DNA of 64,000 bases from Deltaproteobacteria bacterium (GCA_016218915.1 JACRCQ010000051.1:124001-188000); one strand, 5' to 3'; counted from the first letter of the stretch, positions 28,359 through 37,635 are shown. The notes: generated from the letters alone by a model not told the origin. A program made the numbers and translations.

Positions 28359-30494
28359 TCACTCCTCTTTCTTCCAAGGACGGCGGACCGTCGCACCGCG
28401 GGCTTTTTCAAGCGATTCGATCGCATTCTGGAGCAGCCGGATCGCGTACTTGGGATTGTGGATACCACCGCTGCCGTCCCGAAGGATCATCATGTAGTTC
28501 CAGGCTCCCTTCTGCAGCATCCCGTCCGGTGCCTCCGGCTCGCCCTTACCGTTCATACGCGCCGCGCATCCAGGACCTGCCACCACAATCCGCTCTCCCT
28601 CCACGACGAACCCGTCCTTCATCTGCCGCAGCAGCTCCTCGCGCAGCAGCAGCATCAACCCCTCTACCTCGTCCACAAGCCCTTCCACCCGACCGTTGCC
28701 GTCGTAGTCCCCCAGCGACGGACGATTGAGAGATTCGAGCGGCCCATGACAGGACGCGCAGTTCCCTGTGTCGCGGGAGCCTTTGATCCTGGCCCAGTCG
28801 GGCTTGGGCGGGCACTGCTTGCTGGCCGGCTCCACAGACGCGGGCGCAAGACGGAAGGTATGACCGCCGGTTCCTTGCCCGGTCGAGGTGGCTCGGTAGT
28901 GACACCCCACGCAGCTGTTCTGCACCCACATGTGCGGCCACACCGGATTGGCGGTGAAGCGCTCGGGCATGGTGAGAAACCTTCCTCCCCTGCCCGTCAT
29001 CACCTGGAATTGCGGCGCGTGCGGAGCTGCATCCGCGTGCGTCGCATCGGACTCGCTTCCACCGCCATGCCCTTTGCGCCCTCCCTTGGGCAAGCCGGGC
29101 AGGAAGGGACGCAGCAACGGACCGCGGAAGATGTCGGATTCGCCGTTGTGGCAGGCAATGCAGAGCGCGCCCTGTCCGGCTTCAAAGGTAAGACCAGGCA
29201 CTTCGATGTAGCCGCACAACCGGAGCTGACGATTGCAGTCTTTCTCGTGAGTCGCGTGGCACGAGGGACACGCGATTCCTGCCATCCCGGTCTGCAGCTC
29301 GACCGCGGGCTCGGACAGCGAGTCGTGTCCACGAAGCGACTTCAGCCACCCTTTTGCCTCATGGCATCCCTTGCAGACGAGGCCAGGATCCGTTCCGTCG
29401 AGCCGGTGCTGCGTCTGCTCCATCCTGTTGCGGCGACCATCCTCCACCGTGTGGTACTCGGGCGGATGATCGTGGCACTGCGCACAGATGTCTGCGCCAT
29501 ATCCCACGTAGAACCAACCGGGACCGTGGCAGTGCTCGCACTGTACGTTCGCACGTTCCTTCAGCTTGCCAGGCAGCTCCGCCCAGGTCGTGCGCGACAG
29601 CCGCTCCGGCAGGCGCCAGCCGAGCTCGCGCGCCCTGTCATCGAATCCCGCGTTGTCCACTCCTGGTTGGTAGCCGAGCGTGTGGCACGCTGCGCAGTCT
29701 TCCCGGTACCTGCCGTGACGGCCCGTGGGAAGCTCGCCGCTGATCGCGCGCTCGAACACGTCGGAGTGCGCGGTGCGCTTCCACCCCTGGTACTCGTTGG
29801 GATGGCAGTCGTAGCGTCCACAATCCTCGCTCCCTTGCCACGAGCCGCTCCGGAGCTTGGTCATCGAAGACGGCGGATGGCGCATCTCGACCCACGCGGT
29901 CTGCGATGCACGGAGCCTGGAGAGCCAGGGCGTGGTCGATGCCAGCAGCTCGGCGCCTCCCCCGATCGGAGTCCAGGGCTCGCCGGCCGGATCGTTGTAC
30001 CACCAGGCATCCACGCCGGCCGCGACCCTCGGCCATGCGGCGGATGGGAAGGCCGGGGTCACCTCGACCACTTCTTCCAGATGGCCTGCAGGCGAATCCG
30101 CCTCGACCCGAAACACCACCCTTCCAGCGTCGCGAGCTCCCAGCGCAATGACATGGCCGGCTTGACGCGCGCACTCCTGCTTGGATGGGGGATCGATCGT
30201 GGTGAACTTGAGCCGGCTCCGTTCTCGCACCGAGATCCTGGCCGGCGGACCCCAGATCTGCTTCCACGACCATGCCCACTTGGAAGGCCCCTCAGGATCG
30301 ACCTGGGCGTTGAGCTCCACCTCCGTGGCAAAGCCGACCTGGTAGCGTGGCCCGCTCACGCTGATCCGGGAGGTGGATGCGGACGGTCCTTGGGTTGGTG
30401 CCTGCTTGGAGCGACACGCAATGAGCAGGGCTGCAGCGAGCAGTGCCGCAATCCACACGCCTGCCTGCGGGGAGCGATCACTCGAGCGATTCAT
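28359..30494 (-). CDS. Nine-haem c-type cytochrome lipoprotein
   Basis: 711 residues. The lipobox is ALLIAC. A haem-free domain (about 40-215) comes first, then nine haem sites: one CX4CH (CGRYDCH, about 225) and eight CXXCH (CAACH, CEHCH, CAQCH, CKGCH, CPSCH, CIACH, CVGCH, CASCH; about 267-583). The WKRTAHSDVF spacing resembles cytochrome c554-type multihaem proteins. An EF-hand-like DYDGNGRVEGLVDEV lies near 595. No substrate-reductase signature is recognisable. I chose ATG 30492-30494 (GGAG six bases before); an in-frame TTG lies four codons upstream. The gene overlaps the six-haem cytochrome by 17 bases. It probably moves electrons from the bc-type module towards the cell surface or a periplasmic acceptor. 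Confidence 0.88.
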   Translation of the reverse strand: MNRSSDRSPQAGVWIAALLAAALLIACRSKQAPTQGPSASTSRISVSGPRYQVGFATEVELNAQVDPEGPSKWAWSWKQIWGPPARISVRERSRLKFTTIDPPSKQECARQAGHVIALGARDAGRVVFRVEADSPAGHLEEVVEVTPAFPSAAWPRVAAGVDAWWYNDPAGEPWTPIGGGAELLASTTPWLSRLRASQTAWVEMRHPPSSMTKLRSGSWQGSEDCGRYDCHPNEYQGWKRTAHSDVFERAISGELPTGRHGRYREDCAACHTLGYQPGVDNAGFDDRARELGWRLPERLSRTTWAELPGKLKERANVQCEHCHGPGWFYVGYGADICAQCHDHPPEYHTVEDGRRNRMEQTQHRLDGTDPGLVCKGCHEAKGWLKSLRGHDSLSEPAVELQTGMAGIACPSCHATHEKDCNRQLRLCGYIEVPGLTFEAGQGALCIACHNGESDIFRGPLLRPFLPGLPKGGRKGHGGGSESDATHADAAPHAPQFQVMTGRGGRFLTMPERFTANPVWPHMWVQNSCVGCHYRATSTGQGTGGHTFRLAPASVEPASKQCPPKPDWARIKGSRDTGNCASCHGPLESLNRPSLGDYDGNGRVEGLVDEVEGLMLLLREELLRQMKDGFVVEGERIVVAGPGCAARMNGKGEPEAPDGMLQKGAWNYMMILRDGSGGIHNPKYAIRLLQNAIESLEKARGATVRRPWKKEE

Positions 30495-31809
30495 GGATCG
30501 CTCCAAGGAAAGGTGGTGACAGCATTCTTCCCCACGGCGGCATCGCCGTCCCGTCCACGCCCCGCGTGGCCACTTCGACGAATTTCTCCCGGGTCAGGCT
30601 CTCCTTGCGCCCCTCCAACAAGGGTGGCCGCTTGGACAGCACGACCACCTTGGCGTCCCGGTCCTGCCCGTGACACCTGCGGCAGACATCGCGGAACACC
30701 TCCTTGGGCAGGGACGGCAAGGGCACCCTCTGAAGGAGCAGCCAGGCCACCAGGCTCTCGACGACGGGTTCAGGGAGGTTGAGCAACGGCATCCACGTCG
30801 CGGGCACGACCTTGCGCGGATCGCGCAGCATGTTGCGCAACTGTGCCTCGTTGCGATACCACCCCACGCGCGTCAGATCCGGCACCCCGGCTTCTGTGTT
30901 CGAGAGGCGATGGCAACCCGCACAGCCAATGCGCCGCGCCCACAACGCACCGGTTGCTGCATTGGGTTTCTGCGACGGGTCGTCGGGGAAGTGCCCCAAC
31001 GGCCCGGGGCGCGCTGACACGGCCTGCATGGCGCACGCCACGCTGCATCCCTGCTCCTGGTCTGGTCCCACCTGTGCGAGCAGGAAGGTCACGAGCTTGT
31101 CCTGATCCGCGGGCGGCAACGTCAGCGGCGGCATCGGAGAAGCCGCATTCGACGCCTGGGGTTGGAGCAAGATCCGCTCGATCGCCTCCCTGGACCGCGC
31201 TTGCGCGATCGACGAGAGCGCGGGCCCATGCTCGGCTGCGCTGAAGACCCCTGCCACGCGATGACACGACGCGCACCCCTGCGACAGGAACAGCGTCAAT
31301 CCAGCAGCGACTTCAGGGACCTTGTCCCCGTCGTAGCGCAAGACACCTCCGTCCCGGCGTAGATGGCATCCCGCGCAGCCCGCCTGGATCCGCAACGATC
31401 GCAACCCCCGATCCGGACCGTCGGTCAAGGTCCGGCGCGTGTCCGCGGCAACGCCGTGCGCTCCCTGGGTCGACAGCCGCAGAGGCTCGCCGCCGTGGCA
31501 GCCCGTGCAACCTTGCCTCGAAATGGGCAACGCGCAGACGACCGCTGGGTGCGACTGGAACGGGGGCGTCGGCAGGGCTGGCAGGATCGTTCCGAGGTGG
31601 CAGCTCACGCATCGCTCGTCCCGTCCGCCGACGCGGATCGACCGGACCCCGATGTCGACCGGGGGCATGCCGGCTTCCCGTCGCAATGCGTTGTACGCGC
31701 GCTGGCACTTCTCCCAGTCCGAGGGGAGGAGTCGACGCTTCGCCCAGCTACCGATCAGGACCAGAAGCAGTCCGAGCAGCAGCGCGATGGCGTAGCGTTT
31801 CGTCTTCAT
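30478..31809 (-). CDS. Membrane-anchored six-haem c-type cytochrome
   Basis: 443 residues. One N-terminal membrane helix (about 6-22) anchors it in the inner membrane facing the periplasm. Six CXXCH sites are at about 67, 101, 145, 179, 296 and 376. The last three belong to class I cytochrome c modules, each followed by a candidate Met ligand: SPMPPL (M226), TWMPLL (M340) and TAMPPW near the end. The first three form a closely packed group. In bc-type complexes this position (after cytochrome b) is held by cytochrome c1, so it may be the electron exit subunit. It starts 4 bases after the cytochrome b gene. Confidence 0.9.
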   Translation of the reverse strand: MKTKRYAIALLLGLLLVLIGSWAKRRLLPSDWEKCQRAYNALRREAGMPPVDIGVRSIRVGGRDERCVSCHLGTILPALPTPPFQSHPAVVCALPISRQGCTGCHGGEPLRLSTQGAHGVAADTRRTLTDGPDRGLRSLRIQAGCAGCHLRRDGGVLRYDGDKVPEVAAGLTLFLSQGCASCHRVAGVFSAAEHGPALSSIAQARSREAIERILLQPQASNAASPMPPLTLPPADQDKLVTFLLAQVGPDQEQGCSVACAMQAVSARPGPLGHFPDDPSQKPNAATGALWARRIGCAGCHRLSNTEAGVPDLTRVGWYRNEAQLRNMLRDPRKVVPATWMPLLNLPEPVVESLVAWLLLQRVPLPSLPKEVFRDVCRRCHGQDRDAKVVVLSKRPPLLEGRKESLTREKFVEVATRGVDGTAMPPWGRMLSPPFLGAIHESLE

Positions 31810-31813
31810 CGGC

Positions 31814-32656
31814 TCACCGGATCGGCAGGAAGGTCATGATGCCGACCATGGACAAGAGCGCCCACCACACGGCCCTTGCGCGAGCAATGCCCCACTTTCG
31901 CGCCCACCAAGGCGTGGAGAGTGCGAGCGCACAGAGGCTGATCAATCCCCAGCGCGCCAGCCATCCGCTGCGCGCAGCGATGAGCTCCACCCACCGCACG
32001 TACCATTCGGACGTGATCTGCCCAGCGTCCCAGGCGTTGCGAAAGGACGCTCCGAGCGGGGCACGAAACGCGATCGACACAACCAGCAGGACCACGACGG
32101 ACGCTGCACCCACCTTGCTGACCCCGGGCGTCTCGCGCAAACGCTGCAATCCCTTGTGCCCTTCCACATGCACGCTGGCGATCCACGCGACCGCGATCGT
32201 TGCTGCCAGGTGAAGCCACAAGATGCGCGACAGTCCCCCGGCAGAGCCGAGCAAATCCATCAGCGGGTCAGCGAGCTCCGGGCAGAGCAGCGAGATGGCA
32301 ACCGTGAGCGAAACCCCTGCGTGCTGGTCCCAGGGAAGCACGCGTCCGCTGAAGGCAAGGGCGACCACCAGCCCAAGCCCCACCACGCCAGAGACCCAGC
32401 GCCAGGGCTCCTCGAACCGCTCGCACTTCCACGCAAGAACGGCCACGACATGGGCGATCAGCAGCACGATCGCCCCGTGCGCGCTGAAGTGGTGGACTGA
32501 GCGGAGCCATGGCCCGAACGACACGAGGCTTTCGAATTCGAGCACGCTCGCGTGGGCGCGTGCCGGCTCGGCAACGTAGTGCCAAGCCGGTGCAATGCCC
32601 GAGAGCGCGGCGATCAGGCCGTAGAGGACCACCAGCCATCCAGTGAGCGCGGTCAT
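31814..32656 (-). CDS. Cytochrome b of a bc-type quinol oxidoreductase
   Basis: 280 residues with about seven membrane helices. Helix B has H55 and H69, helix D has H149 and H163 (each 14 apart), the ligands for haems bL and bH. GRVLPWDQ after helix C is the conserved quinol-site segment. ITSEWYVRW (about 215) corresponds to the PEWY motif with Ser for Pro. It therefore combines the b6-like core with a short subunit-IV-like part in one chain, shorter than the roughly 400 residues of mitochondrial-type cytochrome b. It would oxidise menaquinol or ubiquinol with the adjacent Rieske protein. Start ATG 32654-32656. Confidence 0.9.
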   Translation of the reverse strand: MTALTGWLVVLYGLIAALSGIAPAWHYVAEPARAHASVLEFESLVSFGPWLRSVHHFSAHGAIVLLIAHVVAVLAWKCERFEEPWRWVSGVVGLGLVVALAFSGRVLPWDQHAGVSLTVAISLLCPELADPLMDLLGSAGGLSRILWLHLAATIAVAWIASVHVEGHKGLQRLRETPGVSKVGAASVVVLLVVSIAFRAPLGASFRNAWDAGQITSEWYVRWVELIAARSGWLARWGLISLCALALSTPWWARKWGIARARAVWWALLSMVGIMTFLPIR

Positions 32657-32668
32657 GCTGTCCGCCTC

Positions 32669-33112
32669 TCACGCATCGATCGGTCTCCTGTCGCTGCTGG
32701 TGCGGGAAGGGTCGCACCAAACCTGTCCGCGTGCGTCCACGCCCCCTTCGACCCACTCGAGGTCCGCGCGCGGCGGCCCTGCTTTCACGCGTCCTTCCAG
32801 CGAGAACCGGCCGCCATGGCAGGGGCAGGCGAACTCCTCTCCCACCACGCGCAAGGCGCATCCGAGATGCGTGCAGCGCGTGCGCAAGAACGCGAGGCCG
32901 CCCTCGACGCGCACCACGGCCACGCCGAGCTCCGGGAACATCCTGGGGGTCTTGTCGGCGAACATCGACAAGGGGCCGAGCATGATCGGCACGCTCGCGC
33001 TCGACTGGGGTGACGAGCAGACGATCACGCCGCCTGCCATGGCGCCGAGGGCTCCGGCTGCCAGCAACCCGGCAAACTCTCGACGCTTCAACGCATTGTC
33101 GTCGGCTCCCAT
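32669..33112 (-). CDS. Rieske iron-sulfur protein
   Basis: 147 residues. The N-terminus has a Tat-like anchor (ALKRREFAGLLAAGALGAMAGG). The [2Fe-2S] cluster ligands are C80/H82 in CTHLGC and C96/H99 in CPCHGG, with C85 and C98 able to form the stabilising disulfide. It takes one electron from quinol at the cytochrome b Qo site and hands it to a c-type haem. It is the first gene of the five-gene minus-strand operon, 12 bases before cytochrome b. The ligand spacing and GGRF following the second box are normal, so it is probably functional. Confidence 0.93.
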   Translation of the reverse strand: MGADDNALKRREFAGLLAAGALGAMAGGVIVCSSPQSSASVPIMLGPLSMFADKTPRMFPELGVAVVRVEGGLAFLRTRCTHLGCALRVVGEEFACPCHGGRFSLEGRVKAGPPRADLEWVEGGVDARGQVWCDPSRTSSDRRPIDA

Positions 33113-33374
33113 GCTCGCAGGAGCGCCATCCTAGCAGGCGTGAGCTGAGCGCGTCACAACCAACGCGCGCTGTCATGGACGCCGCGGATCCCAGCAGGAC
33201 ATGCCGGATCCACCCGAGGCTCGGGGCACCTGGGGGATCGCAGACGATCCATGCACGAGCTTCCCTTCTGATTTCTGGCATCCACAGCCTTCTGGTTGGG
33301 CTCGCTGGTGGAAGGCGGGCTCCCGGCTAGCATGGCATGCCGCTCGCAACGTCGCCGAGGGTCTGGAGGATCCC

Positions 33375-34313
33375 ATGAAGCACCTGCTCGCCTTGGTTCC
33401 GTTGATGCTGGCGCTGGCTGCCTGCTCCGCTGCAGGCGACCAGGGAGCCCCGGGCGGCGAGGGACCGTCCACAACTACCTCCAAGGGAAACAAGTCCGAC
33501 GATCCGAACGAGTCGTCAGGGTCCGCAGGGCATTCCAACGATTCGCTCCCGGTCGGCGACGCGCCCGCATCAGGCGCGGACGCGTGTGGTGACGGCCTCG
33601 ACGACGACGGGAACGACAAAGTCGACGACGGATGCCCGTGCGTGCCTGGAAAGACGCAACCTTGCTTTGCGGGCAATCCCAAGCTGGCCGGAGTCGGACC
33701 TTGCGTGAAGGGCACCCAGCAGTGCATCGCCTCGCAGAACAAGGAATTCAACACGGGCACGTGGGGTGACTGCAAAGGCTCGGGCAGCGCATCGCAGGAG
33801 AGCTGCAATGGCGTCGACGACGACTGCAATGGCGTGGTGGACGACGGCTGCGAATGCCACGACGGGCAGGTGCAGGATTGCACCACCGCGTGCGGCAGCG
33901 GGACGCAGAGCTGCGCTGGCGGGAAGTGGTCGGATTGCGATGGTCCGCAGCCGAACCAGAACGGCAACTGCGCAGTCGTGATCACGCAGAACCTGAGCGT
34001 GAATGGAGACTGCGTTTGTGCGCCCCCGTGCCCTGCCGAGACACCGTACGTGATCGGCTGCAACATCCTGATGGATGGCGGCAACGCAAACGGATGCGTG
34101 GCGCTGGCAGGCCCTGGAAGGCTCTACTTCCAGGAAGGTGTGCATTGCTTCGATGGCTACGTGTCAGGCACGGTGACCTGCTCGAGCGAACCCGGCGAGC
34201 CGCTGTCGGCAGCGAACTGCCCCATCAACAAGCCGAACCCGATCTATGCGCAGCAGCCGAGCGGTTGCCCTGAGATCGCCACCGGGCAGCCGGACTGGTC
34301 CTGCTACTTCTGA
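33375..34313 (+). CDS. MopE-like Cys-rich lipoprotein
   Basis: 312 residues. Signal peptide and lipobox LMLALAAC, then a Gly/Ser/Thr linker. Two MopE-type loops (DGLDDDGNDKVDDGC and CNGVDDDCNGVVDDGC) flank the shared module CPCVPGKTQPCFAGN...GPCVKGTQQC...WGDCKG. The C-terminal 100 residues hold further cysteines but no known fold. The start is ATG 33375 with GGAGGA five bases before; a TAGCAT box lies 41 bases upstream. The 3' end overlaps the convergent kinase gene by 10 bases. By analogy with MopE it may bind copper or calcium at the cell surface, which is not shown here. Confidence 0.78.
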   Translation: MKHLLALVPLMLALAACSAAGDQGAPGGEGPSTTTSKGNKSDDPNESSGSAGHSNDSLPVGDAPASGADACGDGLDDDGNDKVDDGCPCVPGKTQPCFAGNPKLAGVGPCVKGTQQCIASQNKEFNTGTWGDCKGSGSASQESCNGVDDDCNGVVDDGCECHDGQVQDCTTACGSGTQSCAGGKWSDCDGPQPNQNGNCAVVITQNLSVNGDCVCAPPCPAETPYVIGCNILMDGGNANGCVALAGPGRLYFQEGVHCFDGYVSGTVTCSSEPGEPLSAANCPINKPNPIYAQQPSGCPEIATGQPDWSCYF

Positions 34314-35866
34314 CCGCGCGCAGCTGAGCTCACACGCGCGAGGATCCAGAGCGGGAGCCCTGCTGCACCCAAGGTGGTCAGGGCGATGTAGGTGAGGATG
34401 CCGCCCCGCAACAGCTGCATTGCCGTGGGCAGCGCTGCAATGCCAGGCACTGTGGCGGCATAGGCAAAGTGCGCTGGAACTGCGAGCAGCTCCATGAGGG
34501 TCGAGACGGCCAGCACCCCGAGCGCTGCAACGGCCCAGGTCCTAAGCTCGCGCGCCACAGGTGCGCCCGCAGCGGCGCGCCGCGCGGCTCGAAGCAGCCA
34601 CACGCTGCACGCAACGAACATTGCGTGTCGCACGAGCTCCAGGGGAGCGATGAACTGCGCAGCCCACTCCACGGTCTGACGCTGCTGCGCGCTCATCGTG
34701 GACGGGTCCCGAAGCACGGCCTGGAAGGGCCGCGTCATGAGCATCAGGTTGCGCAGGATCGACAGGGTTCGATAGACCAGGTCGAGCGCAGGCAGCAGAT
34801 GACAGGCGATGAGCAGAGAGCGCGCGATCAGGATCGCGGGAGGCTGCGGCGCCGCATCCGCGGCAGCGATCGGTTGCGCGGGCGCTGCGATGGCGCGCGG
34901 CTCGCTGCCAGACGAGACAGCGGCTGCGCGCGGCTCGCTCCTGGGCGATGCTGGCTGCGCTGCAGGCTGGGTCACGCATGCGCCGTCATCCAACGGAGGC
35001 TGTCCCGCGCGGACCCGAACGATCGCCTGGGAGAGCTGCGAAGCCGACGCAAAGCGATCTCCGGCGCGTTTTGCGAGGGCGCGCAGCACCACGCGATCGA
35101 TCCCCGCAGGCAAGGGTCGCGTGCAGGCCTCGGACGGCGCCTGGGGCATCTCGGACAGGTGCGCACGCGCCAGATCTTGCGCATCCAGGCCGGCATCGAA
35201 GGGATGCCTTCCGACCAGCATCTCCCAGAGCACGAGTCCCAGCGAATAGATGTCCGTAGCCGGTGACACGAGCGACGACGAGACCTGCTCCGGTGCCATG
35301 TACCGAGGCGTGCCGACCATCACGCCAGCGGTGGTGTTCATGCCCGAGACGCCCGGATCGGCCATGGGCTTGACCAGCCCGAAGTCGAGGAGCTTGACCA
35401 GCCCTGCCGGGCGATCGCACAGGAAGATGTTCTCGGGCTTCAGGTCCCGGTGGATCAACCCTGCGTCATGGGCAGCTGACAGCCCTGCAAGGCATTGCAC
35501 GGCGATGTCCAACGCCTCGTCGGGCGACAGCAGCCTGTCCTGCAATCGAGCGCGCAAGGTCGCTCCCTGAAGCCGCTCCATGACCAGGAAGGGCATGCCC
35601 GCCGCGTTGTGGCCGAAGTCGAGCACGGTCACCACGTTCGGATGCGACAGCTTGGCAAGGGCGAGCGCTTCGACCCGCATCCTCTCGACCCACGATGCTG
35701 CAGCGCTCATCTCGGAGCGGACGAACTTGAGCACGACCCTGCGACCCAGGCCCGGCTGCTCAGCTTCGATCACGACCCCCATGCCGCCTTCACCGAGGGT
35801 CTGCACGAACCGGTACGGTGTGCCATCGAGCCACCGCGCAGGATCGGTCGCAGCGACCTGGACCAT
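34304..35866 (-). CDS. Ser/Thr protein kinase with multi-helix membrane tail
   Basis: 520 residues. The kinase domain (about 15-285) is complete: LGEGGMGVV, VVLKFVR with the Lys, IHRDLKPENIF, LLDFGLVKP, YMAPEQVSS. A linker with the repeated SEPRA pattern (about 290-355) leads to four or five hydrophobic helices (about 360-515, for example LRTWAVAALGVLAVSTLMEL). Such a polytopic tail may sense membrane state. I chose ATG 35864-35866, overlapping the stop of the FHA/sigma-54 activator by one base (TGATG), a translational-coupling arrangement. The activator's FHA domain is a natural reader of this kinase's phosphothreonine (inference from families). Confidence 0.92.
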   Translation of the reverse strand: MVQVAATDPARWLDGTPYRFVQTLGEGGMGVVIEAEQPGLGRRVVLKFVRSEMSAAASWVERMRVEALALAKLSHPNVVTVLDFGHNAAGMPFLVMERLQGATLRARLQDRLLSPDEALDIAVQCLAGLSAAHDAGLIHRDLKPENIFLCDRPAGLVKLLDFGLVKPMADPGVSGMNTTAGVMVGTPRYMAPEQVSSSLVSPATDIYSLGLVLWEMLVGRHPFDAGLDAQDLARAHLSEMPQAPSEACTRPLPAGIDRVVLRALAKRAGDRFASASQLSQAIVRVRAGQPPLDDGACVTQPAAQPASPRSEPRAAAVSSGSEPRAIAAPAQPIAAADAAPQPPAILIARSLLIACHLLPALDLVYRTLSILRNLMLMTRPFQAVLRDPSTMSAQQRQTVEWAAQFIAPLELVRHAMFVACSVWLLRAARRAAAGAPVARELRTWAVAALGVLAVSTLMELLAVPAHFAYAATVPGIAALPTAMQLLRGGILTYIALTTLGAAGLPLWILARVSSAARGQK

Positions 35867-37635
35867 CACGCCCCGCGCAGCCCGTAGCGGTTCATCTTGT
35901 TGATGAAGGTCCGAAGGGGCATCGATAGAAGTGCAGCCGCACGCGTCTGGTTGCCCTGGGATGCCTCGAGCGCAGCGGAGAGCCGCGCGCTTTCCAGCTC
36001 CTGCACCTCCTGCTCCAGGGGGCGAAACCGTGGCTGCTCGATCGCCGCAGCAGCGGCGGGAGCGCCGGATGCCGGATCGGCCTGCAGCCGTTGCGACACC
36101 TGCCAGGGCTCCAGGCGTGGCCCGGGAAAGGCTGCTGCGCAGTACTCGATCACGTTGCGCAGCTCCCGCACGTTGCCAGGCCATGGATGCTGCGCGATCC
36201 GATCGCGCGTGGACGCAGGGATCGTCATGGCCTCGCGTCCGAGCCTGCCGCAAGCCTGCTCGACAAATCGGCTGGTGAGCGCGGCGAGCTCCCGGGGGCG
36301 ATCGCGCAGCGGCGGAAGCCAGAGCACTGCGCCCGTGAGCCGGAAGCACAGATCCCTTCGAAAACGACCTGCTTGCACCTCGGTCGCAAGATCGCGGTTG
36401 GTCGCTGCCACGACTCGCACGTCGATCGGGTGCTCGGTGCCGCCGCCGACGCGCATGATGCGTTTCGTATCGAGCGCGCGGAGCAGCTTGGCCTGCGTGG
36501 GGACTGCGAGCTCCGCGACTTCGTCGAGGAAGACCGTGCCGCCGTGCGCAGCCTCCAGGAGCCCGATCCTGCGCGCCACCGCGCCTGTGAAAGCGCCCTT
36601 CTCGTGGCCGAACAGCTCGCTCTCCACCATGGTCTCGGTGAGCGCTGCGCAGTTGAGCGCAACGAAGGGGTGGGACTCTCGGGGCGAAAGGACATGGACC
36701 GCCCGCGCAGCAAGCTCCTTGCCGGTGCCGGTCTCGCCGAGGATCAGCACGGGGAGGTCGGCCCGGCCGAGACGCTCGATCAGGTCGTAGACACGAAGCA
36801 TCGCAGGGTCGGCAAGCAAGACCTGCTCAGCTCCGAGATCGACGCAGCGGACGACAGGCGCGGCAGGCGTGACCTCACCGGGTCCTGCGGACATCGACGC
36901 CTGCCTCGCAGCAATCAACAGATCGTCCGCTGAGGTCCCGTCCTCCGGAAAGCCAGCCGTGCCGGCGTGCAGAACACGCCCTTTTTCTGCCTGATCCCGA
37001 AGCGACTGCTTCAAGCGATCGATCGGATCCAGCGTCGGATCGACGTCGAGCACTGCGAGCACGCCATGGTCCGGGTCCTCGCACCAGGCGCGGAAGGGAA
37101 GATCGCTGCACCACTGCCGGGCAGGCGCAGATGCCTGCTCCACGCGCAGCGACACGACGCGCAACGGGTCGTTCGAGGACACGGCTTGCTGGAGCTGTGC
37201 ATCGAGCCAGGCGCGCAAGGCCTCGAAGGGCATCCGTCTGCCCGCGGCGATCGCGCCGCGAGGGCGATGAAACACCAGCGCCGTCTGGCCTATCTCGATC
37301 AGATCCCCGGACAGCAGCGGTCTCGGCTCGCACACCTTCGAGCCGGCCACGCGCGTGCCGTTCTGGCTTCCTAGATCGCTGAGCTCCGCGGTATCGCCGC
37401 GCATGACGATCCGGGCGTGGCGACGAGAAGCGAGCGGATCGTGGATAAGCACGGCCGCTTCCTCGCCGCGCCCGATCACCACCTCGCCTTCGAGGGGAAG
37501 CTGGAAGAGGAACTGTCCCTGCTCCTCGAACACGGCGAGGTAGCAAGGTCGTACGGAGGCAGAGCCCTTGCCACCGCTTGCGGTCGCGAAGGTGTTCCGA
37601 AGAAGGGTCTCGACCTGGTCCGCCTGCTCAGCCAC
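35866..37635 (-). CDS. FHA-domain sigma-54-dependent transcriptional activator
   Basis: 589 residues. An FHA phosphothreonine-binding domain (about 50-120: VIGRGEEA, LASRRHARI, GSQNGT), a variable middle part (about 130-270), a sigma-54 AAA+ domain (Walker A GETGTGKE, GAFTGA loop, Walker B GTVFLDEVAE) and a Fis-type helix-turn-helix at the end (GNQTRAAALLSMPLRTFINK). It opens sigma-54 promoters after a phospho-signal. The start is GTG 37633-37635. The co-transcribed kinase downstream is the likely signal source. No convincing TGGCAC-N5-TTGCW site stands out near the operon, so the targets are unknown. Confidence 0.92.
   Translation of the reverse strand: MAEQADQVETLLRNTFATASGGKGSASVRPCYLAVFEEQGQFLFQLPLEGEVVIGRGEEAAVLIHDPLASRRHARIVMRGDTAELSDLGSQNGTRVAGSKVCEPRPLLSGDLIEIGQTALVFHRPRGAIAAGRRMPFEALRAWLDAQLQQAVSSNDPLRVVSLRVEQASAPARQWCSDLPFRAWCEDPDHGVLAVLDVDPTLDPIDRLKQSLRDQAEKGRVLHAGTAGFPEDGTSADDLLIAARQASMSAGPGEVTPAAPVVRCVDLGAEQVLLADPAMLRVYDLIERLGRADLPVLILGETGTGKELAARAVHVLSPRESHPFVALNCAALTETMVESELFGHEKGAFTGAVARRIGLLEAAHGGTVFLDEVAELAVPTQAKLLRALDTKRIMRVGGGTEHPIDVRVVAATNRDLATEVQAGRFRRDLCFRLTGAVLWLPPLRDRPRELAALTSRFVEQACGRLGREAMTIPASTRDRIAQHPWPGNVRELRNVIEYCAAAFPGPRLEPWQVSQRLQADPASGAPAAAAAIEQPRFRPLEQEVQELESARLSAALEASQGNQTRAAALLSMPLRTFINKMNRYGLRGA

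Noticed and set aside
28167..30782. An 871-codon plus-strand frame opposite the nine-haem cytochrome
   Set aside because: The minus strand has nine haem motifs and a lipobox; the plus-strand product has no recognisable domain and a typical antisense composition.
34304..36349. A longer kinase starting at 36349
   Set aside because: The extra 161 residues overlap the end of the sigma-54 activator out of frame and look like noise; the ATG at 35866 is coupled to the activator's stop.
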